Of a stretch of DNA of 64,000 bases, positions 36,101 to 45,335 are shown in pieces. Both the position numbers and the translations under genes were made by a program. The stretch comes from an uncultured Kangiella sp. (GTDB lineage Bacteria > Pseudomonadota > Gammaproteobacteria > Enterobacterales > Kangiellaceae), in assembly GCA_947503345.1 (NCBI GenBank), contig CANNCW010000003.1, positions 62,001-126,000 on the forward strand, read 5' to 3'. The first letter of the stretch is position 1. The number at the start of each line of letters is the position of its first letter. The notes beneath the pieces are model-generated. The model was not told where the DNA came from. It worked only from the letters and a program-made list of their open reading frames with translations, and did not search any database.

Positions 36101-37949
36101 TAAAATCCATTATCCAATAAGTACCCAATTCTTCTGAGCGAACTCGGTATGGTGTCTCATCAATTACCGTCATACCCATGTTTTCAAGCATTGGTAAAAC
36201 TTCTGACAGATGCATTGGTGTTTCTTTGTGATACAACTTAAATCTTAATTCACCATTAGATGATTCTTGAGTACGATAGAGCAGCATGCCTAGCTGCTTT
36301 TCTTCACTAAGATTTTCAATGTGTTTAATATCAACGATTGCTGATTGAACTGACTGTTCGTTTTGATAACTGAGCGAAAATGCTTGCTCATATTTCTTCA
36401 GAAGGGTTGCTGCTTTTGCATCATCAAAATGATAACGAATTTCATCATTAATAACGTCTTCCCAACTTAAGGCAGCTTCCTCAATCTCAGATTGAAGTTC
36501 ATCAAAATCAAAGTCTACTAGCTCAGTATTTTTTACTGGAACAACAAAGTGGGTACGCGCTAAAACAGACTCAGAAAATAAAGTATTAAACTCTATATCT
36601 GCTGAAGTTGAGAAAGTTTTCTTAAGAATTTTTTCTATCTTCTTGCGGATCTTAGTATTATAAGTATCCCTTGGGATAAAAGTTAACACTGAGAAATAAC
36701 GTCCAAAGGGATCACGACGAACAAAGGTTTTAACCTGACGACGCTCTTGGATATGTAAGATCCCTAATCCGAACTCAAGCAACTTCAAAGTAGGTGTCTG
36801 GAATAGTTCATCACGCGGATAAGTCTCTAAAATATTTTTTAGAGCTTTGTAATCATGACCGCCAGGTTGCAAATTTGATTCCGCCAAAACGTTGGCAATT
36901 TTCTTTCTTAAAACTGGAATAAACTGGGGGTCCATATTATAAGCAGCGGATGTAAACAAGCCAAAGAAACGATACTCGCCAACAACTTCGCCTTTACCAT
37001 TAATGCGCTTAATACCAATATAATCAATATGACTAGGGCGATGAACGGTAGAGACGTTGCTGGTCTTAGTTAAAATTAACAAGTGCTCATTAGACAAGGC
37101 TAATTTTTGAGCCCCTTTTGGCGCTTGCGACAATACATACTCAGGATACTTCTTTTCGTTACTTAAAATACCTAAGCCTGAACCTTTAACAGACTTTAAA
37201 GCTGTTTGCTTGGTATTAGATTTTAAGTCATACGCTCTAAAGCCCATAAATACGAAATGGTTTTGCCCTACCCAACGTAAAAATTCTAACGCTTCATCCA
37301 TCCTTTCTGGCAGCATTGGCGGCGGATTGCTTTCTAACTCATCGATGATTGAAAACAATTTATTTCGCATCGGTTGCCAGTCTGTAACGGTTGCTCTAAC
37401 ATCGTCCAGAATTCTTGATAAATCACTTTGCACTTGAAACAAGGTTTCTTCATCTAAAATTCTATCAACTTCCAAGTACATTGGTGTTTCAATATTACTG
37501 GCTACAACTTTCGCTTCATTTTCTAATGCTTTCTCAAGTCCTACTACTCGACCTGACTTACTGCGTCTAATACCCATTGGTACGTGCAAATGTAAGTGAA
37601 CATCAATACCTCTTCGGTTTAACTCCATTCTGATAGAGTCAACTAAGAAAGGCATATCTTTATGGTTTAGTTCAATAATACTGTGTTTTGCTTGCCAACC
37701 ATTCGCTTCAAGGCTAGGGTTGAATACTCGGATCTTACTAGTTCCATCAAAGTCTTGTATAAAATTCCACAGACTTAGTACCGAGTCATAAATATAACTA
37801 GGATCCTTTTCTGAGAACTCTTCATTAGAAACGCTGCTGTACAGAATTTCTGCGAATTCACAAACCAGTGGAGCTTTTGATTTAGCAATTTTGCTCTTGA
37901 TGAGTTTCTTAATTTGGGTAAGTTGCTTGTTTGCTTGTGAGCTTGCCAT
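33108..37949 (-). CDS. gdhB: NAD-specific glutamate dehydrogenase, 180-kDa class
   Basis: A 1613-aa protein of the bacterial large NAD-GDH class (about 1,620 aa in Pseudomonas) that deaminates glutamate to 2-oxoglutarate. The long N-terminal regulatory part contains ACT-like segments ([20 protein letters not shown]). The catalytic region begins near [23 protein letters not shown], with [10 protein letters not shown] holding the substrate Lys, and [17 protein letters not shown] is the Rossmann region. It has an AGGA ribosome site, and a terminator on each side marks it as monocistronic. Confidence 0.96.
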   Translation of the reverse strand: [1613 protein letters not shown]

Positions 37950-38016
37950 GTGATTATCCTAGTCCAATCTATTAATGTTTAAAACGGCAAAGTAATTCAC
38001 CAATTTTAGGACATTT

Positions 38017-38057
38017 AAAACAAAAATGGCACTGAATTTTCACAAAATCAGTGCCAT
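38017..38057 (-). terminator. Rho-independent terminator of the DUF1302/RND cluster
   Basis: On the minus strand ATGGCACTGATTTT and its complement form a 14-bp stem with one bulged A and a 3-nt loop, followed by TTTTTGTTTT. It lies about 30 nt after the RND gene stop. Confidence 0.85.
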
Positions 38058-38086
38058 CTCTATAACTTTTTTAAGGTTATCTCAAA

Positions 38087-40420
38087 CTACTTTCTATAGA
38101 GTACCGCCGCTAACGCTGGTAATAATACAATAGCGCCTAACATATTCACTAAGAACATGAATGTTAAAAGTATCCCCATGTCAGCTTGGAATTGTAAATC
38201 CGAGAAAATCCAAGTGCTAACACCGATAGCTAAAGTTAAACCTGTAAATATAACTGCATTACCCGTTAATTTGAGGGTTTTAAAATAAGCAGTAGATACA
38301 GTATCGCCAGCCCTAATAAATTTTATCATTCTGGTGAAGATATAGATTCCATAATCAACACCAATACCAACCCCTAAAGCAATAACCGGTAAAGTAGCGA
38401 CGGTCAAGCCTATCTCCAGCCAGGTCATTAGTGCTTGAGCTAAGTAAGATACAACCACCAGAGGTAATATAACGCAAATAGTCCCTCTAACTGAGCGGAA
38501 GCTAATCAAACAAAGTAGCGTCACAGCGGCATAAACCCAAAACAACATTGGCAATTGCGCTTCTTCAACAGCTTCATTTGTGGCGGCCATTACCCCCACA
38601 GGGCCTGTTGCTAGTCTAAGATTAACCTGATCATTTGAATTGTTATCGATAAAAGATTTGGTGGCAGCAACTACTCGCTCAATAGTTTCTGCTTTATGAT
38701 CATTTAAGAAAATCATGATATTCATAACACTACAATCAGCATTAAGTAGTCCACTACTGGTTTCTATTCTACCTATGGTTTCAGGCAAAATAGTTTCATC
38801 GCTAGTCAACACTTTCCACTTCAAATTATTCTCGGATAGCATACCATTAATAATTTTCGACACTTGAGGCAAACTAATCGTCGATTGAACACCTTCAACA
38901 TTAGACATTTGCCATTGATAATCATCAATTGTTTGCATCACAGGATACATAGTACAGCCATCATTGGGCACTTCAGCTAATACAGAAATTACATCAGTAC
39001 CGATGGAAAAATTATCAGTAATATATTTTGTATCTAAATTATAAATAGAGTCTTGTCTTAAGGCTGGCGCACCTGCGTGCAAATCACCAATTTTCATGTG
39101 TTGAGATTGCCAATAACCTAGCGCACCCAAAATCACTCCGACCAATACCAAGCCAACTGCCATTGGCTTTTGTGCAAATTTAGCTAATGAATTCCACCAC
39201 TTTTCACGAACAGCTTCCCGTTGATGAGTGGCTTTAATAAAGTTATCATCGAATTTGCTAAAAGAAAGGAGCAAGGGTAGCAAAATTAGATTAGTTAAAA
39301 TCAATACAGCCACACCAATACTGGCTGTAATAGCCAATTCACGGATAATGTCAATTTCAATTAATTGTAAGGTCAAGAAACCTACAGTATCACTAATTAA
39401 AGCAATACCGCCTGGAACTAATAATGCAGCGCATGCAACAATTGCAGAGTCATAAGCTGTTTTCCCCGCAGCCACATTATGCGCAACGCCATTAATCATC
39501 TGGACACCGTGACTCACGCCAATGGCAAAAATTAAAAATGGTACCAGAATTGACATTGGATCTATGCCAAACCCTAAAGCGGTCAAAATACCTAATTGCC
39601 ATATAACGGCCACGATTGACGTCAACAAAGGCAGAATTGTCAATTTTATTGAACGGGAATACCAGAAAACTAATAAAGCCGTAATCGCCAGCGCAACTAA
39701 GAAGAACATTAAAACGCCTTGTGCACCATTGCTGACGTCACCAATCATCTTAGAAAAGCCAATAATTTTCATATTCACATCAGGATATTGGGCTTGAATA
39801 TCCGATCGAATCTGTTCAAGTTCATTGGCTACTTTTACAAAATCAGCTTTTACAGTCTCAACATTTCCTGCTTCATCAGTACTACTATATTGCGATAGCA
39901 ACTGTCCTGTAATCATGGCTGCAGAAAAATCATTAGCAACTAAACGACCTACAATTCCCGCCTTTAAAATATTCTCTTCGACTTTCTTTAGTGAACTCTC
40001 TGACCCATCAAAGCTTGCATGAACCACTGGCCCACCTTCAAGCCCGAACTCACTAACTTCTATATAACGGGTATTAGGCGTAAAAAGTGACTGTACTTGC
40101 GGCTGGCTCACTGCTGGAATTGCAGAGATTCTTTGAGTAGCATCATTTAGCGCTTCAAAAAACGTTTTATTAAAAATTCGACCATTCTTATCCTCTAAAG
40201 CAACTAATACACGGTTAGCTCCACCAAACTCTTCTTGGTATTGAATATAAGTCTGCATGTATTCATGCTTTAAAGGGATATTTTTTTCAAATGTTGCATC
40301 AACTTTTAACTGTGATGCGAAATACAACATCACCAAAGTAATTAGTCCAAACAAAGCTATTAAAGGTTTTCGTTGCTGGAAAACTCCTTTAACTAAAGAT
40401 TCTAATTTATTTTGATTCAT
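38087..40420 (-). CDS. RND/MMPL-family transporter
   Basis: A 777-aa inner-membrane protein with about 12 helices arranged in two halves, each with a periplasmic loop: helix 1 at about 20-37, a large loop to about 235, then five helices, with the pattern repeated from about 425. GIDPMSILVPFLIFAIGVSHGVQ and ALGVGIGVDYGIYIFTRMI are the RND/MMPL motif segments that carry Asp and Gly in helices 4 and 10. Such proteins move lipids or hydrophobic molecules by proton drive. It is the last gene of a cluster with YCF48, DUF1329 and DUF1302 genes. Substrate unknown. Confidence 0.9.
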   Translation of the reverse strand: MNQNKLESLVKGVFQQRKPLIALFGLITLVMLYFASQLKVDATFEKNIPLKHEYMQTYIQYQEEFGGANRVLVALEDKNGRIFNKTFFEALNDATQRISAIPAVSQPQVQSLFTPNTRYIEVSEFGLEGGPVVHASFDGSESSLKKVEENILKAGIVGRLVANDFSAAMITGQLLSQYSSTDEAGNVETVKADFVKVANELEQIRSDIQAQYPDVNMKIIGFSKMIGDVSNGAQGVLMFFLVALAITALLVFWYSRSIKLTILPLLTSIVAVIWQLGILTALGFGIDPMSILVPFLIFAIGVSHGVQMINGVAHNVAAGKTAYDSAIVACAALLVPGGIALISDTVGFLTLQLIEIDIIRELAITASIGVAVLILTNLILLPLLLSFSKFDDNFIKATHQREAVREKWWNSLAKFAQKPMAVGLVLVGVILGALGYWQSQHMKIGDLHAGAPALRQDSIYNLDTKYITDNFSIGTDVISVLAEVPNDGCTMYPVMQTIDDYQWQMSNVEGVQSTISLPQVSKIINGMLSENNLKWKVLTSDETILPETIGRIETSSGLLNADCSVMNIMIFLNDHKAETIERVVAATKSFIDNNSNDQVNLRLATGPVGVMAATNEAVEEAQLPMLFWVYAAVTLLCLISFRSVRGTICVILPLVVVSYLAQALMTWLEIGLTVATLPVIALGVGIGVDYGIYIFTRMIKFIRAGDTVSTAYFKTLKLTGNAVIFTGLTLAIGVSTWIFSDLQFQADMGILLTFMFLVNMLGAIVLLPALAAVLYRK

Positions 40421-40435
40421 TTAGTTCATCCCCAA

Positions 40436-41455
40436 TTAATTAACTTCTTGAACTTGTGAAGATATAGTCAGCCTTTCCACGCCTTTTTCACCGACAATTA
40501 ATAGCTCATCATCATTTAATGGTACTAATGCCGCACGACCTTTTAAATCATCCCGAGTATCGACTAGTTGAGCGTTTTTATTTGATAAAAATCCGCCAGT
40601 CCCTACGGCATAGAAATCATTCCCTAGAAAAACCATATCATGTATCCCTGAATTGGTTTTTAGATCTACTGACTCCCAAGAAGCACCAGAGTCTTTTGTG
40701 CTAAAAATATTACCCTTTAGACCATATACAAAAATTGAATTATTAGGCGCTACTTTTATCCCAAAGAAAGAACCATCGTACGGAGAAGTTATTTTTGTCC
40801 AGGTTTGCCCCTTATCTTTCGAAACCGCAATTAACCCAGTGCTAATTTCTTCGCCATCTTCGGTTTCTGTTGCCACAAACTTTTCACCAGCTAAATATAT
40901 ATGGCCATTTTTGTTATCCTGCGCCAGACCATAAAAATGACTAAAGCCTCCGTAAAAATCACCAAGGGCTTCAATTTCCCGGTCTTGCCAAGATTCACCA
41001 CCGTCATTGGATTCTAGATACAATCCAAAAGCACCAATAGCGATAACTCTTTTAGCATCAATAAATTTCACATCAAAAAGTGCAGGATATTCTACCGAGT
41101 CTTTATCGCTATACACGAGCGTCCAGCTCTTACCGCCATCTTTGGTCAGTAAAATGGTTTGTTGAAAACCAACTGCAATACCAATTTCATCATTAAAAAA
41201 ATCCAAGGCAGTTAAATTGCTTTGTGTCGGGACTGTTTGTTGTTGCCAACTTTTTGCCAAGTCATCGGATTTTAGAATATGACCTCGCTCACCCACCGCT
41301 ACTAAAGTATCATTACTTAGCTTTTGAACATCGAGTAATAATGATTCTTTCGCCTTTGGCGCAAGCATTGCACTTTCAGCAAAAGTCAGTGGTGAGTACA
41401 AACCGAAAATCAGCAAGGCTAAAAATAGCCTATAAAAGAAAAAAGATAGCTTCAT
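40436..41455 (-). CDS. YCF48-like beta-propeller periplasmic protein
   Basis: A 339-aa exported protein: signal peptide MKLSFFFYRLFLALLIFGLY ending FAE. The body has repeated blades with SxDxGxTW (TKDGGKSWTLV, SNDGGESWQDR, SKDKGQTWTKI, TKDSGASWESV), the Asp-box of YCF48/BNR propellers. It is 15 nt upstream of the RND gene. Such proteins occur as accessory partners of RND transporters in this cluster; the function is unknown. Confidence 0.88.
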   Translation of the reverse strand: MKLSFFFYRLFLALLIFGLYSPLTFAESAMLAPKAKESLLLDVQKLSNDTLVAVGERGHILKSDDLAKSWQQQTVPTQSNLTALDFFNDEIGIAVGFQQTILLTKDGGKSWTLVYSDKDSVEYPALFDVKFIDAKRVIAIGAFGLYLESNDGGESWQDREIEALGDFYGGFSHFYGLAQDNKNGHIYLAGEKFVATETEDGEEISTGLIAVSKDKGQTWTKITSPYDGSFFGIKVAPNNSIFVYGLKGNIFSTKDSGASWESVDLKTNSGIHDMVFLGNDFYAVGTGGFLSNKNAQLVDTRDDLKGRAALVPLNDDELLIVGEKGVERLTISSQVQEVN

Positions 41456-41526
41456 AAGTTAATATCCAATTATTAATATTAGTCTAGCCAGAAATAACCT
41501 TATAACCATTAAAACCCAAAAACTAA

Positions 41527-41550
41527 AAAGCGGTCAATAAAGACCGCTTT
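41527..41550 (-). terminator. Terminator/attenuator between DUF1329 and YCF48 genes
   Basis: Minus strand: AAAGCGGTC, 6-nt loop, GACCGCTTT then TTAGTTTTT. It lies inside the cluster after the DUF1329 gene, so the YCF48-RND pair may be transcribed at a lower level or from its own promoter. Confidence 0.75.
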
Positions 41551-41566
41551 TTATTGTTTTTCAATT

Positions 41567-42943
41567 TTAACGACGACCTAAGCGACGTAGTGCAGAAGGC
41601 GTGAAATGATTGCCTCTAAAGTCCACATTAAAGTCATACATATCTTCTTGATTATCCAAACCAATCGCTAAGTAACGACCTGATGGTAAATCATAATAGG
41701 TTTCTAAAGTAGACCATAACGTTGGTACTTCATAGTAATTAATCGCATGAGCCATAGCTACACGCCATAAGTCACCTGCTTCGTTATAAATATCTTCTAA
41801 AGCAATTTGCCAGCTATCTTCATCTATATAGAAAGTACGCTTTCCATACTGATGACGAGTATCGCCTTTTAAGTTTGCTTCCAACACCCATACGCGATGC
41901 TTTTCATAGCGAACTAAATCCTGATTAATAACACCTGGCTTAATGATATCGTCATATGCCACTTTATCTGAATGTAATTGATAAGTGTTATAAGGGATGT
42001 ACATTTCTTTCTTGCTTTTGATCGTCCAGTTGTAACGATCTGGAGCACCGTTGTACATATCAAAATCATCAGTAGTTCTTAAACCGTCAGATGCTGTACC
42101 TGGCGCATCATAAGCAACATTTGGGGCACGTTGTACACGACGGCGACCTGCGTTATAAAGCCAAGCTTTACGTGGCTCTTTAACTTGGTCCATTGTTTCG
42201 TGAACTAATAAAGCAGTACCGGCTAATCGAGCTGGCGCTGTAACGTATTGGCGGAATAAAAATAATACATTACCATCTGCCAACTTCTCAGGAGTCATGT
42301 CTGGGCGATTATAAATTTGATCTAATTCATCTTTAATCTTAACTAAAACATAACTTCCGTCAGCTTGAGGTGTTGCTTGGCCAGCTTCACGCTGTACCGC
42401 ATCACCACGATAACGAGTTAAGTGATTCCAAATTAACTCAACACCCGTTTCTGGGAATGGGAATGGGATACCAATGGCAGCACCCTTAATACCATTACCG
42501 CCATCAACTAGCTCAGCTCTTGGAGCATTTGCTTTAATCGCGTCATAAACATATTGAGGATACGAAGCCGTACGACGAGATTGATACACATTCATTTTAT
42601 AAGAATCAGGATAAGCTTTAAATAAAGCTATTTGACCTTCTGAAAGATTGCCAGCGTAATCCATATAATTAGACGCATCAATCGTGAAAAGCACTTTATC
42701 ATCTGCAAAAGGATCTGGATGATGATCGCCTGAAGAATAACCTGCCGGTGCGGAAGTTATACCACCATTCCATGCAGGGATAGAACCGTCTTCATTTCCC
42801 GCACGAATTGAACCCATTGGCGTAAATGTATCGCCACCTAATTGCGCCGCCTTTTCTGCCGTAACTTTTGCATCCGCTGTGCTTGCTAAGAAAGCAGAAG
42901 CCACTGCAGTTGCCAATAACCATTTATTCATAATTTTAGCCAT
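41567..42943 (-). CDS. DUF1329 periplasmic/outer-membrane protein
   Basis: A 458-aa exported protein: signal peptide to ADA-KV, then a segment AEKAAQLGGDTFTPMGSIRAGNEDGSIPAWNGG, the recognisable DUF1329 opening. The rest has a LolA/LppX-like beta fold in family models. It starts 37 nt after the DUF1302 gene. DUF1329 proteins are usually encoded next to DUF1302, and this pair is proposed to handle hydrophobic substrates at the outer membrane; the role here is inferred. Confidence 0.93.
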   Translation of the reverse strand: MAKIMNKWLLATAVASAFLASTADAKVTAEKAAQLGGDTFTPMGSIRAGNEDGSIPAWNGGITSAPAGYSSGDHHPDPFADDKVLFTIDASNYMDYAGNLSEGQIALFKAYPDSYKMNVYQSRRTASYPQYVYDAIKANAPRAELVDGGNGIKGAAIGIPFPFPETGVELIWNHLTRYRGDAVQREAGQATPQADGSYVLVKIKDELDQIYNRPDMTPEKLADGNVLFLFRQYVTAPARLAGTALLVHETMDQVKEPRKAWLYNAGRRRVQRAPNVAYDAPGTASDGLRTTDDFDMYNGAPDRYNWTIKSKKEMYIPYNTYQLHSDKVAYDDIIKPGVINQDLVRYEKHRVWVLEANLKGDTRHQYGKRTFYIDEDSWQIALEDIYNEAGDLWRVAMAHAINYYEVPTLWSTLETYYDLPSGRYLAIGLDNQEDMYDFNVDFRGNHFTPSALRRLGRR

Positions 42944-42980
42944 AGTTGTAACTAGCCCTTTTTTATTTAACTATCAATAG

Positions 42981-44813
42981 TTAGAGTGAATAACTAACCG
43001 CTAGCGACACATAGTCACGGTCGTGAATTAAGTTTGCGCTTTCATTACCAAAGAATCGGTTATAACCGAAATCAACTTTCCAAGTGCTTTGATAATCCCA
43101 GCTAACGCCTAATGAAAGTGCTTTACGACCTTCTAAGAAGTTAGAGATTGGCGCTGGAGTATTACCTGATACGTCGTGTTGGAATACAATTCTTGGTGCC
43201 AAGTTGCCACCAAACATCGCATTATCATAATTCCAACGCATTGCAGCACGATACCCCCAAGAGAATGCATCAGCAAAACCGTTACTAGTTAAACCTTCAG
43301 AAGCTGCACGAAGAGGATTTCCTGAACGGAAGGTTCCTTCTGCTTCAAAACGTAACACATCTTGCGAAGGCATATTTTCAATTTGGTTAGCACCAACTTC
43401 AACTAAGAATACTGTTTGATCGGAACCCCAAAGAGAACCTAATAATTTAGTAAAAGTCGCTTGAGCTTGGATAGCATCTAACAAACGATAACCCGAAATT
43501 TCAAAGCCTGAACCATCTGGGTTAAAACCAGTAATGTTCGCCACTTGACTAGTACCTGGCGCAATCTGTCCGATAGGCTCTAAAGTGGCAAATAATAATT
43601 CAGCATCATCAACTTGTAATGGCACATCTTTGCGATAAGAAACCTCACCCGCAATAGACCAACCATTATCAGTCGCGGTATTAAAACTCATACCGGCCAT
43701 TTGGATATCTTCAGGATACTCTAAGAAACCAAAAACTTGTCCCGCCGTATTAGCAGAGTAAGCCGAAATAATAGGACGACGACTATGGTAATTCATATAG
43801 TAGAAACCATACTCAGTTCCGCCTTCTGTGAAATAAGCTAACTTCAAGCCATATTGACCTTGGTCGTCCGCTTCTCGAGTAGGGTCACGGAAAGCTACTG
43901 TGCCTGGCGTGCCTTCAGCGAACAAACCGAAGCCTAAATGTACGTCTTGACCTGTAAAGCCTAAGAAGTCACGAGTTGCAAAATAAGTACCAGGCTCGTC
44001 AACTTTAACTGGCTCCCATTCATACTGATAAAAAGCTTCTAAAGCCATATTTTCAGTTAAATCGATTGAACCCCAGATCATACCCGATGGAATTAGCGCT
44101 TCTTTTAATTCAGCACCTGGATTACGTAACGTACGTAAATTTACCGCATTAGCTTCATTTAAACTGTGTTGGATAAAAGTAGATTCACCCCAACTAACAA
44201 CTTGCTCACCCAAACGAACTTGCAAAGTTGATGATTCGCCAACATCCCAAGTTGCCCAAGCATAAAAATCTAAGATTTCAGCATCATAGCCTTGCTCGGT
44301 ACGAGCTGTATTTTCACCCGCAGCCCAAGCGCCATTTGGAAAACTATCTAAATCTTTCCAGCGAGTAGAGCCATCCATAATCTCACGATCGTAGTACCAT
44401 AGAGCCCGCGCGAATAAACCGTAGTCGCCGTCTTTATGGCGCATATCGAATTCGTGAACCCCTTTAAAGACGTTAGAGAACATATCACCTTTGTTATAGT
44501 TCAAGTTACCGTCATCAGAGTTATTTGAAAAAGCGCCTTCATTAAATGGAATTGGCATAGTCGCGCTTGGAACAAAAGGAATACCATTATCAAGAAGATA
44601 AAGGTTAGCTTTACCAACTAATCGTCGGTCGCGCTCTTGTACACGCCAACTACCACCAACACTGAATGTGCTGTCGAAGCTGATATCAAAATTATCCGTC
44701 TCAAACTCAACCGCTTGTAACGAAGTCGCAGTCAGAGCAATGGCTACGCTAGCAGCTACTTTAGATAAGGTTTTAAGAGGAGAGTTTTTTTGTTTTAACT
44801 CGTTCATTTTCAT
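42981..44813 (-). CDS. DUF1302 outer-membrane protein
   Basis: A 610-aa exported protein with signal peptide MKMNELKQKNSPLKTLSKVA ending LQA. The mature part is beta-rich and typical of DUF1302: DSTFSVGGSWRVQERDRRLVG, LRLGEQVVSWGES, NLRTLRNPGAELKEALIPSG. An outer-membrane barrel is likely (C-terminal SLAVSYSL). ATG at 44813 has AAGGA 6 nt upstream and gives a proper signal peptide; the open frame extends 16 codons further without a site. First gene of the cluster. Confidence 0.9.
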   Translation of the reverse strand: MKMNELKQKNSPLKTLSKVAASVAIALTATSLQAVEFETDNFDISFDSTFSVGGSWRVQERDRRLVGKANLYLLDNGIPFVPSATMPIPFNEGAFSNNSDDGNLNYNKGDMFSNVFKGVHEFDMRHKDGDYGLFARALWYYDREIMDGSTRWKDLDSFPNGAWAAGENTARTEQGYDAEILDFYAWATWDVGESSTLQVRLGEQVVSWGESTFIQHSLNEANAVNLRTLRNPGAELKEALIPSGMIWGSIDLTENMALEAFYQYEWEPVKVDEPGTYFATRDFLGFTGQDVHLGFGLFAEGTPGTVAFRDPTREADDQGQYGLKLAYFTEGGTEYGFYYMNYHSRRPIISAYSANTAGQVFGFLEYPEDIQMAGMSFNTATDNGWSIAGEVSYRKDVPLQVDDAELLFATLEPIGQIAPGTSQVANITGFNPDGSGFEISGYRLLDAIQAQATFTKLLGSLWGSDQTVFLVEVGANQIENMPSQDVLRFEAEGTFRSGNPLRAASEGLTSNGFADAFSWGYRAAMRWNYDNAMFGGNLAPRIVFQHDVSGNTPAPISNFLEGRKALSLGVSWDYQSTWKVDFGYNRFFGNESANLIHDRDYVSLAVSYSL

Positions 44814-45113
44814 TAATTCCTTCCCCCGTGATAGGAATCTACCGTTTATAGTGTTTAGCAATACAAAATCTCAAGACATCATACCACTTGATAAACGCAT
44901 ACTAGCAGTAATTTCAGTTATCTCGCAAGGGTTTATCGAATATGAGGTTATTTTTTAGCCTATCGACTGAATAGTATCTGAATACTGATGATTTAAATTG
45001 TCAGCAAAAAGTAAAGATATAGGTGTCTAGTGCAGAGAAATGGGTAAGTTATTAGCAATTCCTTTTGCTTTTTCAATAACTTAGGATAAATCAGTAATAA
45101 GATTTATCTGTAT
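44814..45113. other. 300-bp gene-free stretch before the DUF1302 cluster
   Basis: It holds the DUF1302 promoter candidate (44845-44874), a hairpin at 45085-45108 (GATAAATC, 8-nt loop, GATTTATC) just after the small ABC-operon peptide gene on the minus strand, and no other supported gene. Confidence 0.5.
44845..44874 (-). promoter_or_regulatory. Promoter candidate of the DUF1302 cluster
   Basis: Minus strand TTGAGA, 18-bp spacer, TATAAA, about 32 nt upstream of the DUF1302 ATG. Both boxes match consensus at 5 of 6 positions. Confidence 0.5.
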
Positions 45114-45293
45114 TTAGAAAATTAAGTCCTTTAAAAACTGTTGCACCATATTGACTCGCTCTAAAGAGTTCAGCATGTCCATTTCAGGGCTAGAAGTAGC
45201 CGTTTTAGCTAATACTAAAGCCGTTAATAAAACCACACCTACCGTTAGACTTACTTTTGGTAACCATTTAATACTTTGTCTGTTTAAAGTCAT
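45114..45293 (-). CDS. 59-aa membrane peptide in the GntR-ABC operon
   Basis: The ORF reads MTLNRQSIKWLPKVSLTVGV then VLLTALVLAKTATSS and a hydrophilic end with LERVNMVQQFLKDLIF. One membrane helix (about 13-29) with a basic N terminus is likely. The ATG has GAGGA 7 nt upstream. It is 101 nt after the permease stop on the same strand and followed by a hairpin, so it may be the last gene of the operon. No family recognised. Confidence 0.55.
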   Translation of the reverse strand: MTLNRQSIKWLPKVSLTVGVVLLTALVLAKTATSSPEMDMLNSLERVNMVQQFLKDLIF

Positions 45294-45335
45294 TTTTCTA
45301 TCCTCATTTATCCTAAAGTTATCTCATTACTTCTT

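Noticed and set aside
39522-39797. 91-aa ORF opposite the RND transporter gene
   Set aside because: It is an antisense shadow with Lys/Ile-rich composition explained by the codon use of the opposite strand.
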